Both the position numbers and the translations under genes were made by a program. A DNA stretch of 5,977 nt. It comes from an uncultured Fidelibacterota bacterium (GTDB lineage Bacteria; Fidelibacterota; Fidelibacteria; Fidelibacterales; Fidelibacteraceae). The stretch spans positions 1 to 5,977 of the forward strand of contig CALMFL010000157.1 of NCBI GenBank assembly GCA_937862595.1, read 5' to 3'. Shown here in pieces: positions 1 through 5,520 of this stretch. Under the pieces are notes generated by a model. It saw only the letters and a program-made list of their open reading frames with translations. It made no database searches and was not told where the DNA came from. The stretch's first letter is position 1, and every line of letters begins with the position of its first letter.

Positions 1-31
1 CAAAACCATATACAAACGTTTCTTTTTGCAT
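1..31 (-). CDS. Start of an unidentified leftward gene, cut by the window edge
   Basis: On the minus strand an ATG (29-31) opens an uninterrupted frame to the left edge, reading MQKETFVYGF. A purine-rich Shine-Dalgarno stretch, AAAGGGGG (37-44), lies 5 bases upstream, which is good spacing. That strong site and the leftward direction shared with the next genes are the support for a real gene. Ten residues are too few to assign a family. The opening is reminiscent of the N terminus of SpoU/TrmH-type 23S rRNA 2'-O-methyltransferases (RlmB, often beginning M-x-x-x-x-x-V-Y-G), but this is only a resemblance and could be chance. No product is claimed. Confidence 0.5.
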   Translation of the reverse strand, partial: MQKETFVYGF

Positions 32-174
32 TTCGTCCCCCTTTCCCTATTATTCTCTCAACAAGGTTCTTTCAGATCGACTCCCCCATCAATTCATCAA
101 CCTATCGACTTTCACATCGACCTATCGACTTTCCCATCGACCTATCGACTTTTATATCGACCTATCGACTTTCT
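32..174. other. Intergenic region between the symporter stop and the left-edge gene start
   Basis: This 143-bp gap separates the symporter stop codon (175-177) from the probable ATG at 31. Most of it is a tandem repeat array. The remainder (32-60) is pyrimidine-rich on the plus strand and includes the Shine-Dalgarno site of the left-edge gene. I see no clear GC-rich hairpin followed by a U-run that would end the symporter transcript, so read-through into the left-edge gene is possible. A plus-strand open frame through this region has no believable protein character and is not called. Confidence 0.6.
61..174. repeat. 20-bp tandem repeat array just downstream of the symporter
   Basis: The plus-strand unit is CCTATCGACTTTCACATCGA. 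Near-identical copies begin at 101, 121, 141 and 161. The last keeps about 13 bases and stops one base short of the symporter stop codon. The variation sits mainly at unit positions 12-15. The same 20-bp phase continues leftward in decayed form: 61-80 matches the unit at 13 of 20 positions (CTTTCAGATCGA at its end), and 81-100 only weakly. Within each unit TCGA occurs twice, giving copies at 77, 105, 117, 125, 137, 145, 157 and 165, spaced alternately 12 and 8 bp through the intact part. On the transcribed minus strand the core is GTCGATAGGTCGAT. The arms are direct, not inverted, so it does not form a strong hairpin. Confidence 0.9.
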
Positions 175-1617
175 CTATTCTTTCGGTCTTTTGATCAACA
201 CCAGCAGCCTGTTCATCAGTACGGACGACGTAACCCCGATCAGGGTGTACCAGGTCCAGTTGATCTTGAACAGTCCCTGCCAACCTGCGATGATGATGAA
301 GGTCATGACAGAAATCGAGAAAAAGAAGGGGACGACATACTGCCAAAGACTGCATTTTTTAAAGAAGCGTACGGCGACGAATACGCCGAGCGTACCGCCG
401 TAGGTAAAGGAGGCAATGGAAAGCCCGACTTCGACCAGAGGGCTGTTCTGGTTCGTAAAGATCATGGCCCCAAAGACCATGACAACTCCCCAGGTAAGCG
501 TGGCTAATCTGCTTATTTTCAGCCATTTGTCTTCATCGGTTATCCGCTTGAAAATGGGTTTGAAAATATCCACGGTGATGGAGCTTGACATGGCGCTCAG
601 CGATCCGCTCAGGGTCGTCATGGACGCCGCAAAGATCCCGGCAACCGTCAGGCCTTTCACGACGGGAGGCAGATGATCGATGATGAATTTTGTGAACAGT
701 TCGTCCGGTTTGGTAATGCCCAGGGCGCTCAGTCCCGCACCGTTCCACACCATGTACAGCATGACCCCGATGAAGAGGAAAAGTATGAACTGGACAAGAA
801 CGACCACGCCGCTTCCGATCATCGCTTTTTTGGAATCTGCGACGCTCTTGCAGCTCAGTATACGCTGAACGATGAGCTGGTCCGTGCCGTGGCTGGCCAT
901 CGAGAGCATGGCGCCGCCGATGATCCCGCCCCAGAGCGTATAGCCCGAGGCTCCGTTGAAATTCAGGACCTTCAGTTTGCCGAGCGACGCGACAATGTCA
1001 AAGGAGGCCGCGGCATCCGGGAGCATTCTCAGTCCGATCACCAGGGCGCACACCGCCGCGCCCATGTAAATGATCCATTGCGCAAAGTCCATCCAGACCA
1101 CGCCTTTGATGCCCCCCATCAGGGTATAGGCGACCGTCACGAAGCCGAGGATCAGGAGCGAATGGAAATAGGGCAGTCCCGTGATCATGGACAGCGGGAT
1201 AGCGACCGCGAAGAGGCGGACGCCGTCCGCCAGAAGGCGCGTCAGCATAAAGGTGATGGACATGATGCGCTGCATGGTGATCCCGCCCTTTTCCGTGATC
1301 GCCTGATAAACGGAGATGAAATTCCCCTTGGCATACATCGGAATGAATACGGCGGCAACCAGGATACGCCCGACAATATAGCCGATGCATACCTGAAGAA
1401 AGGTGAAATTGCCCAGATACGCCACACCCGGGATGGAGAGGAAGGTCAGAACGGAGGTCTCGGCCGCCACGATCGATACCATGACCGCCCACCAGGGAAG
1501 CCTGTTCCCGCCGCTGAAATAGTCTTTCATGTTCTTCACGCTTTTTCCCAGGACGGAGCCGGCGACGAAAACACCGGTCATAAATGCCGCAATAATGGCG
1601 ATGTCTATCCAATGCAT
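175..1617 (-). CDS. Sodium:solute symporter (SSS family) permease
   Basis: This 480-residue inner-membrane protein belongs to the sodium:solute symporter family (SGLT/PutP/PanF fold), which uses the Na+ gradient to import small solutes. About 13 hydrophobic segments are visible, near residues 3-25, 40-62, 74-95, 118-145, 150-170, 174-196, 225-245, 266-290, 318-348, 370-388, 395-416, 425-446 and 453-473, the usual SSS count. Family signatures include DYFSGGNRLPWW (32-43), AETSVLTFLSIPG (52-64), MGGIKGVVWMDFAQ (167-180), SHGTDQLIVQR (242-252) and the Ser/Thr-rich GIFAASMTTLSGSLSAMSSS (327-346), the region that forms the Na2 site in the family. Length is normal. The ATG at 1617 is preceded by AAAGGGAAA on the minus strand. 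The substrate is not deducible: proline, pantothenate, sialic acid, other sugars or carboxylates are all transported by relatives. Confidence 0.93.
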   Translation of the reverse strand: MHWIDIAIIAAFMTGVFVAGSVLGKSVKNMKDYFSGGNRLPWWAVMVSIVAAETSVLTFLSIPGVAYLGNFTFLQVCIGYIVGRILVAAVFIPMYAKGNFISVYQAITEKGGITMQRIMSITFMLTRLLADGVRLFAVAIPLSMITGLPYFHSLLILGFVTVAYTLMGGIKGVVWMDFAQWIIYMGAAVCALVIGLRMLPDAAASFDIVASLGKLKVLNFNGASGYTLWGGIIGGAMLSMASHGTDQLIVQRILSCKSVADSKKAMIGSGVVVLVQFILFLFIGVMLYMVWNGAGLSALGITKPDELFTKFIIDHLPPVVKGLTVAGIFAASMTTLSGSLSAMSSSITVDIFKPIFKRITDEDKWLKISRLATLTWGVVMVFGAMIFTNQNSPLVEVGLSIASFTYGGTLGVFVAVRFFKKCSLWQYVVPFFFSISVMTFIIIAGWQGLFKINWTWYTLIGVTSSVLMNRLLVLIKRPKE

Positions 1618-1643
1618 GAATTTCCCTTTCTTGCTTATATATT

Positions 1644-1678
1644 AAAAAAAGCCCGCCCCGGTCTTATTCGGGACGGGC
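1644..1678 (-). terminator. Intrinsic terminator of the envelope-protein gene
   Basis: In minus-strand RNA, GCCCGUCCCG (from 1678 to 1669) pairs with CGGGGCGGGC (1660 to 1651) over 10 bp, with one G-U wobble, closing an 8-base loop AAUAAGAC. Seven U residues follow directly (1650-1644). This is a textbook Rho-independent terminator for leftward transcription, 30 bp beyond the stop of the gene at 1709-3340. On the plus strand the wobble becomes a C-A mismatch and there is no U-run after the stem, so it is one-directional. Confidence 0.93.
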
Positions 1679-1708
1679 AAATATACAACAGATGCTGTTT
1701 TAATGAAA

Positions 1709-3340
1709 TTAAAAACTGAATCCGGTTTCAACATTCATGATCGTAACCCCTTCCGTTTTGGGCTCGATCACTTCATCGCCGTTCATATCGCGGTAGGTGC
1801 GCATGTAATTGTACACGATGCTGACGCCGCCGCCCAGGTCCATTCCGATGCGCGCGCCCATCAGCGTACGTTCGGAGGGATGTTTGAAGTCAAAGGGATT
1901 GGGATCGTTGTTGCGGTGATAATAGGCGGTGATCTCGGACACGAGCGGGATCGCGCCGTGCGGGACCGACGCTTCGGCCTGGAAGGTCTGCAGGACATCG
2001 CCCAGACCCGAAACCATGTTCATGTAGTTGAAATCAAGCGTGAAGAAATTGATGATATTGATCCCCACCGATCCGAAAAAGCCCTGCGATTTCGGCAGAT
2101 TCATGGACAGGAGCTGATCGTATTTGGTTTTTGCAACGAAGCGCATGTCTTCATCCTGAACGAAATACACGCGGTTCAGATCGTAGTTCTTGTTAAAGAA
2201 CCCGTACTGGAAATTCTCCTGAGCCCAGCGGTATTCCACCCGGGCATTCAGAAAATTGCTGACCGTGATGCCGATACCGACGGGAGACGTTCCGATGAAA
2301 ACATCGTCTTTCGTCAGATCTAGCAGCTGCGTGTTCCCGTCGAGATAACCCAGGATCGCGCCGACCGAGTAAATTTCAAGCGAGAAGCCGCTGCTTCTGA
2401 AGATCGGGACCGTAATGTCGAGGCTCGCTGAAAAGACGGACGGATGCTGCACCATCAGGGTGTCGATCGTCGGGATTTGGATCGTTTGAATGCTGTCGAT
2501 ACTTTCGTATCCGTCATACGTGGGGAACATCGGCGCGATATAGGTATCCAATATCTCCTGCGTCAGTCCTTCCACCGGGGTATATTCCCATAAATTATTA
2601 CCGTCTCTATCGACGTCCGCGGCATCCGCGATGCCGTCGCCGTCGGTGTCGACATGGAAATTCTCGTTGTTCGGGAACATATCCATCAGGTCGGCATAGC
2701 CGTCGCCGTCGACATCCTCTTCAAAGGCATTGAAGGGATTCAGGTCCGCAACCGCGCTGAGCCCGATCTCGAGGAAACCTCCCACGGCAAAGCGTCCGCC
2801 CAGCAGTCCCGGCATGGAACTTGCGCCGCCCAGTTCCGTCCAGTCCGCAATAAAACCGTAAAAGCTCATTGCCAGTCCGCGTTCCTCTTTCTTTTTATTG
2901 CTGAATCCGAATTCCGTTCCGAAACGCTTCTTGACGGGATATTCGAGCATATTGGTATAGCGGTCGATCGAGATACCGTTGACAAAGGTAATATCGTCCA
3001 GCCCGCCGATCCGAATGTAGAACGGATCATATTTCGTTGCCCAGCTTAGGAAGTACAGGGCGTTCAGATAATCCTCGAAGTCATCCCAGTTGTGTTTGCT
3101 GATCTTGCCTTCTCTGTTGATATAGACGGCAAGGTCCAGCCCCATGCTCAGTTTGCCGATGGTAAAGGTCGGCCGGAATGCGATCTGATTGTAAAGTTCT
3201 CCGTTCAATGTTACAGCACCGACTCCCAGGCCTGTTTCGAACATGGAAGAAAGTCCTGTATCATCCCCGTCGCCGCCGAATGCGGCCATCGGCAACAGGA
3301 AGAACAAAATCGCACATACTAAAATGCTTACTTTTTTCAT
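1709..3340 (-). CDS. Exported, probable outer-membrane beta-barrel protein with TT3-like calcium-binding loops
   Basis: The 543-residue product starts with a clear Sec signal peptide: MKK, a hydrophobic core (4-19), then a likely type I site near AAFG (19-22). The mature part is rich in alternating hydrophobic and aromatic stretches with Gly/Asn/Asp turns, and ends in ETGFSF, a C-terminal Phe typical of outer-membrane barrels. Between barrel-like regions lies a calcium-binding segment: DVDGDGYAD (209-217), then an acidic linker with FPNN, DTDGDGIAD (231-239), and DVDRDGNN (242-249). This is the spacing of thrombospondin type 3-like repeats. I do not recognise a named family; porin, adhesin or surface-structure roles are all open. 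The start is secured by AAGGAGAG (3345-3352), 4 bases upstream. It appears to be monocistronic, with its own promoter region and a strong terminator. Confidence 0.85.
   Translation of the reverse strand: MKKVSILVCAILFFLLPMAAFGGDGDDTGLSSMFETGLGVGAVTLNGELYNQIAFRPTFTIGKLSMGLDLAVYINREGKISKHNWDDFEDYLNALYFLSWATKYDPFYIRIGGLDDITFVNGISIDRYTNMLEYPVKKRFGTEFGFSNKKKEERGLAMSFYGFIADWTELGGASSMPGLLGGRFAVGGFLEIGLSAVADLNPFNAFEEDVDGDGYADLMDMFPNNENFHVDTDGDGIADAADVDRDGNNLWEYTPVEGLTQEILDTYIAPMFPTYDGYESIDSIQTIQIPTIDTLMVQHPSVFSASLDITVPIFRSSGFSLEIYSVGAILGYLDGNTQLLDLTKDDVFIGTSPVGIGITVSNFLNARVEYRWAQENFQYGFFNKNYDLNRVYFVQDEDMRFVAKTKYDQLLSMNLPKSQGFFGSVGINIINFFTLDFNYMNMVSGLGDVLQTFQAEASVPHGAIPLVSEITAYYHRNNDPNPFDFKHPSERTLMGARIGMDLGGGVSIVYNYMRTYRDMNGDEVIEPKTEGVTIMNVETGFSF
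2600..2716 (-). other. Coding segment for the TT3-like calcium-binding repeats
   Basis: These bases encode residues 209-247 of the envelope protein. The loops follow D-x-D-G-D-G-x-x-D, in which Asp side chains at alternating positions bind Ca2+ in TT3, dockerin and EF-hand-type loops. The first two loops are complete. The third is degenerate, with Arg in the fourth position (DVDRDG). At the DNA level the two complete loops share the plus-strand word GCCGTCGCCGTCG, a short direct repeat consistent with duplication or with similar codon choice. Calcium binding is inferred from the motif. Confidence 0.75.
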
Positions 3341-3418
3341 CGATCTCTCCTTATGGGCTTAATTCATATGTATTGTAATATAAACGTGATTTTTCACAAA
3401 TGTTATATTTTTCTTTTT
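3341..3418 (-). promoter_or_regulatory. Probable promoter and ribosome-binding region of the envelope-protein gene
   Basis: This 78-bp AT-rich gap separates the UPF0280 stop from the envelope-protein ATG. On the minus strand a possible sigma-70-type promoter reads TTGTGA (3399-3394), a 16-bp spacer, and TACAAT (3377-3372), matching the consensus at 4 and 5 of 6 positions. It would give a leader of about 25 bases containing AAGGAGAG (3352-3345). An inverted repeat overlaps the promoter: AATATAA (3377-3383) against TTATATT (3403-3409), with GTGA (3386-3389) and TCAC (3394-3397) nested inside. It lacks a U-run, so it looks more like an operator or weak hairpin than a terminator for the upstream operon. 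If this organism uses a Bacteroidota-type sigma factor, the promoter assignment would change. Confidence 0.5.
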
Positions 3419-4162
3419 TTATGAAATTATTTTTAATTTCCCCCGGATGCCGAAGCAGTCGTCCTTGATCACGGCGATATGAAGGATCTCCGCTACGGCC
3501 GCGGCCTCATCGAGCACCTTTCCGATATCCTCCTTATCCTGCACCCTGTTGGCAAATGCGGTTGCATACATGTCCGCCAGGATGGCGCTGCGGCACGCGA
3601 CGGAGACCAGGTCGGCCTTTCCGTAGCTGAAGGAATGGCCGAAAGTGCCTGAAGAGGCGCAGAGTCCCAGGGGTGAATATTCCGGCGGCACCTCGAGATG
3701 GATCTTTCCCGATAACGGGCTTGCACCCGCGGATAAGGCCACCCGGAGCGGGGAGCCTATCTGAAGGTAATCGTCCCCCCCGTTCTCGATGACGATCTCC
3801 CTGAACCCGAAATGACGGCTGCATGCCTTGCCGAGATGTTCGGAGAAGGCTCCGGCGATCCCCGCCATGGGACCGACATTCGCTTTTCGGGAGCATGCGG
3901 CAAGGGCTTTGATCATTTCCGGCGCATCCTGTGCGCAGTCAAGGGGAAGATGAGAAGTTCCAAATTCGGGATGCCCGGCCAGATACGCCTCAACTGCAGT
4001 GCGCAATGCACGGCATTGCCGGTCGATAAAATCACGGACCGTTTGACTTTCGATGCCGGCATCTTTGTCATAGCCGACCCAGATATCCGTTTCGCGGAAA
4101 CGGTAGATGAACGAGTCGAAACGCCCGCCCATGTCATGCCGATAGGTACGGGGTTCGTACAT
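3419..4162 (-). CDS. UPF0280 family (COG2122) ApbE-like sulfur-insertion protein
   Basis: The 247-residue product matches the UPF0280/COG2122 family, which has an ApbE-like fold. Visible signatures are NVGPMAGIAGAFSEHLG (95-111), IVIENGGDDYL (123-133), GLCASSGTFGHSFSYGKAD (166-184) and ADMYATAFANRV (196-207). The length is usual for the family. In Methanosarcina, COG2122 works with COG1900 in homocysteine formation from sulfide and aspartate semialdehyde, with persulfide chemistry reported; Cys168 in the CASSGT motif is a reasonable candidate for the conserved Cys. It has no signal peptide, so it is cytoplasmic, unlike exported ApbE flavin transferases. It starts 2 bp after the COG1900 stop (TGA-CC-ATG on the minus strand) with only a weak purine-rich site, so translational coupling is likely. 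No clear terminator follows it. Confidence 0.9.
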   Translation of the reverse strand: MYEPRTYRHDMGGRFDSFIYRFRETDIWVGYDKDAGIESQTVRDFIDRQCRALRTAVEAYLAGHPEFGTSHLPLDCAQDAPEMIKALAACSRKANVGPMAGIAGAFSEHLGKACSRHFGFREIVIENGGDDYLQIGSPLRVALSAGASPLSGKIHLEVPPEYSPLGLCASSGTFGHSFSYGKADLVSVACRSAILADMYATAFANRVQDKEDIGKVLDEAAAVAEILHIAVIKDDCFGIRGKLKIIS

Positions 4163-4164
4163 GG

Positions 4165-5310
4165 TCAGGTACCGTCTCTCAGGGTTTTCAGCGTTGTACC
4201 CTCCGGAAATGCCTGAACCGGCTCCGTCAGGAAAAAGTGTTTGTTCCGGATCTGTTCTTTCAGCGTTTCCGCGATACGCCGCGCTTTTTTCAGGGAGGAC
4301 ATGGGCGCGGTCGGCGTCTCCTTCCCGTTCAGCAGGATCTTCCCGCGCTGAAGCTGTTCGTAATTTGCCGTCGTCAGGACCGGGTTCCCGGGCAAGCCGT
4401 AATCCCGTATGCAGGTGTCGATCTGCCGGTTCCGGATGCAGACCCTGCGGGCCATATCGTCGTCCAGGACCGGTATCGGGATCCCGATGCCGATGAACAT
4501 GCTAACCCCGTATTTTTTATAATATGCCGCTTTGATGAATTCGGGGCTCATCTCTTTCATATCGCCGATCACGGCCAGGGTCGCGGACTGCGTGAGCGGT
4601 ATTCCGTATTCGTTCCGTTCCGAGGCGGTGCGGAACTGCGTTCCGTACCAGGACACGTAACCCTGCGCGCCGCAGAGGAAGATCCGCGTTCCGATGCCGA
4701 TCGTGCGAAGATCGGGATCGTTGAGCAGGGGGCTCAGTTCGCCCGAGGTCGAATAATTCACATTGCCGCACTTGGGCTTCAGAACGCCCATATAGGTATA
4801 CTTTGTTTTGGCGGTGGAATTTGTGGCGGCGGGATAATTCTGGTAGGCGTTCCGGGGATTGAAGAGGAACATTTCATTGATCGAATCACGGTTGATCACG
4901 GTTTCGATCTCCCTGCGGGGATAGCAGTCCGTCCCCTTGCCGGAAGCTTTCAGGCGCACATCCTTGCCCGCGATCAGGTCCTCGATAACATGCGCCCCGC
5001 CGTAGCGGGGATCCGTCGCCGATTCCTGCGTCGCCCCGATATACGCATCGACCGCCGCAATGCCGCCGTAGGCTTCAACGCCGTTCAGGGTGATATGCTC
5101 CATCCGCATCGCGGGATCGGGATGCCCGAAATTGATGAAAGCGCCGGAGGAACACATCGGGCCGAAGGTGGCCGTCGTGACCACATCCACGTTTTTGGCA
5201 ACAGTTTCCGGGCCTTCGCTTTCCGCCAACCTGGAAACCTCTTCGGCCGTCATGACAACGGCTTCACCGGCGGCGATCTTCTGATTGATCTCTTCGTAGC
5301 TTCGCTTCAT
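4165..5310 (-). CDS. Homocysteine biosynthesis protein (HcyBio/DUF39, COG1900)
   Basis: The product is 381 residues from the ATG at 5310. It belongs to the DUF39/HcyBio family, linked in methanogens to sulfide-dependent homocysteine synthesis from aspartate semialdehyde. Recognisable blocks are MKRSYEEINQKIAAGEAVV (1-19), TTATFGPMCSSGAFINFGH (45-63, Cys53), GVEAYGGIAAVDAYIGATQ (77-95), CYPRREIET (129-137, Cys129), KCGNVNYSTSGELSPLLNDP (180-199, Cys181) and a block with IFLCGAQGYVSWYGTQ (210-225, Cys213). Cys53 and Cys129 lie close to the two cysteines I recall as important in the methanogen protein (near 54 and 131). The frame opens 24 bases earlier at a TTG (5334), but that has no ribosome site. 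The ATG has AAGGGAAG (5313-5320) upstream and matches the usual family start. No C-terminal CBS or ferredoxin domain is present. Confidence 0.92.
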   Translation of the reverse strand: MKRSYEEINQKIAAGEAVVMTAEEVSRLAESEGPETVAKNVDVVTTATFGPMCSSGAFINFGHPDPAMRMEHITLNGVEAYGGIAAVDAYIGATQESATDPRYGGAHVIEDLIAGKDVRLKASGKGTDCYPRREIETVINRDSINEMFLFNPRNAYQNYPAATNSTAKTKYTYMGVLKPKCGNVNYSTSGELSPLLNDPDLRTIGIGTRIFLCGAQGYVSWYGTQFRTASERNEYGIPLTQSATLAVIGDMKEMSPEFIKAAYYKKYGVSMFIGIGIPIPVLDDDMARRVCIRNRQIDTCIRDYGLPGNPVLTTANYEQLQRGKILLNGKETPTAPMSSLKKARRIAETLKEQIRNKHFFLTEPVQAFPEGTTLKTLRDGT

Positions 5311-5312
5311 GG

Positions 5313-5320
5313 CTTCCCTT
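5313..5320 (-). promoter_or_regulatory. Ribosome binding site that fixes the HcyBio start
   Basis: Minus-strand AAGGGAAG lies directly before the ATG at 5310, with 5 bases between its AAGGG core and the start. Nothing comparable precedes the upstream in-frame TTG at 5334, where the sequence is AT-rich (TTTAGTATA). Confidence 0.75.
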
Positions 5321-5376
5321 GTTACTTGAGGCAATATACTAAATTTTCAGCGCGAAAGGTATCATGTTTTGGACGG

Positions 5377-5397
5377 AAATCCTCAGGCTGAGAATTT
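5377..5397. repeat. 21-bp near-perfect palindrome, candidate operator
   Basis: The left arm AAATCCTCAG (5377-5386) and the right arm CTGAGAATTT (5388-5397) flank a single central G. Nine of ten arm positions are complementary; the exception is C5381 against A5393. With a one-base centre it cannot form a good RNA hairpin, so a dimeric repressor or activator site is more likely. A third half-site, AAATTTTCAG (5341-5350), lies 36 bp away in the same orientation as the left arm and next to the possible HcyBio -10 box. The binding protein is unknown. Confidence 0.6.
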
Positions 5398-5434
5398 TAC
5401 GGCCGGATGCGTGCCCCGCCGTTCTTTGCCGTAA
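5397..5434. repeat. 7-bp inverted repeat with 24-bp spacer
   Basis: TTACGGC (5397-5403) is exactly complementary to GCCGTAA (5428-5434). The rightward leader or a DNA-bound dimer could use it. Its outer end touches the 21-bp palindrome. A 7-bp match at this distance can arise by chance in 210 bp, so no function is assigned. Confidence 0.35.
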
Positions 5435-5520
5435 GGAAAAATATTGTGCAATCCCGTTTTATCCCTTAAATTCGTCCACGTAACCTGATAATCCTAAGCA
5501 TGATGAAGGTGAGATAAACG

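Larger units (their letters stand above)
5311..5520. promoter_or_regulatory. Divergent control region between the sulfur operon and the epimerase gene
   Basis: This 210-bp gap must hold the promoters for both the leftward HcyBio-UPF0280 operon and the rightward epimerase gene. Leftward, TATATT (minus strand, about 5338-5333) is a possible -10 box just upstream of the HcyBio ribosome site, without a good -35. Rightward, TTGTGC (5444-5449), 17 bp, TAAATT (5467-5472) is a weak candidate, and GATAAT (5487-5492) is an alternative -10. The epimerase Shine-Dalgarno AAGGTGAG (5506-5513) lies 7 bases from its ATG. Two inverted repeats lie between, one a 21-bp near-perfect palindrome. Promoter boxes are low confidence; the region's regulatory role follows from gene orientation. 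Confidence 0.55.

Noticed and set aside
61..180. The tandem array considered as a CRISPR.
   Set aside because: Units of 20 bp abut directly with no unique spacers, and no cas genes are nearby.
26..403. A 125-codon plus-strand open frame through the tandem array into the symporter.
   Set aside because: Its middle is just the repeat translated and its end is antisense to conserved symporter sequence. It has no ribosome site.
673..1719. A long plus-strand open frame (348 codons) opposite the symporter.
   Set aside because: It mirrors the symporter's codon pattern, is dominated by His/Asp/Arg with no domain-like features, and runs across the terminator. It is an antisense shadow.
3377..3409. 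The AT-rich dyad considered as an intrinsic terminator for the HcyBio-UPF0280 operon.
   Set aside because: The stem is weak, interrupted by an uneven internal loop, and no U-run follows on the minus strand.
3419..4162. UPF0280 gene considered as a genuine ApbE flavin transferase.
   Set aside because: There is no lipoprotein or Sec signal, and the sequence motifs and length fit COG2122. The adjacent COG1900 gene points to the sulfur-insertion role.
4237..5391. A 384-codon plus-strand open frame opposite HcyBio.
   Set aside because: The minus strand encodes clear HcyBio family motifs over the same bases. The plus-strand translation is a high-GC shadow.
5364..5483. A 39-codon rightward open frame (begins MFWTEILRLR) with AAAGG upstream, in the divergent gap.
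   Set aside because: It spans the palindrome and the weak promoter boxes, its composition does not resemble a recognisable peptide, and open frames this short are common by chance. There is no independent support for translation.
5500..5517. A five-codon frame (MMKVR, stop TAA) just before the epimerase ATG, considered as a leader peptide.
   Set aside because: It contains the epimerase Shine-Dalgarno and is too short to judge. It has no run of regulatory codons and no attenuator hairpin.
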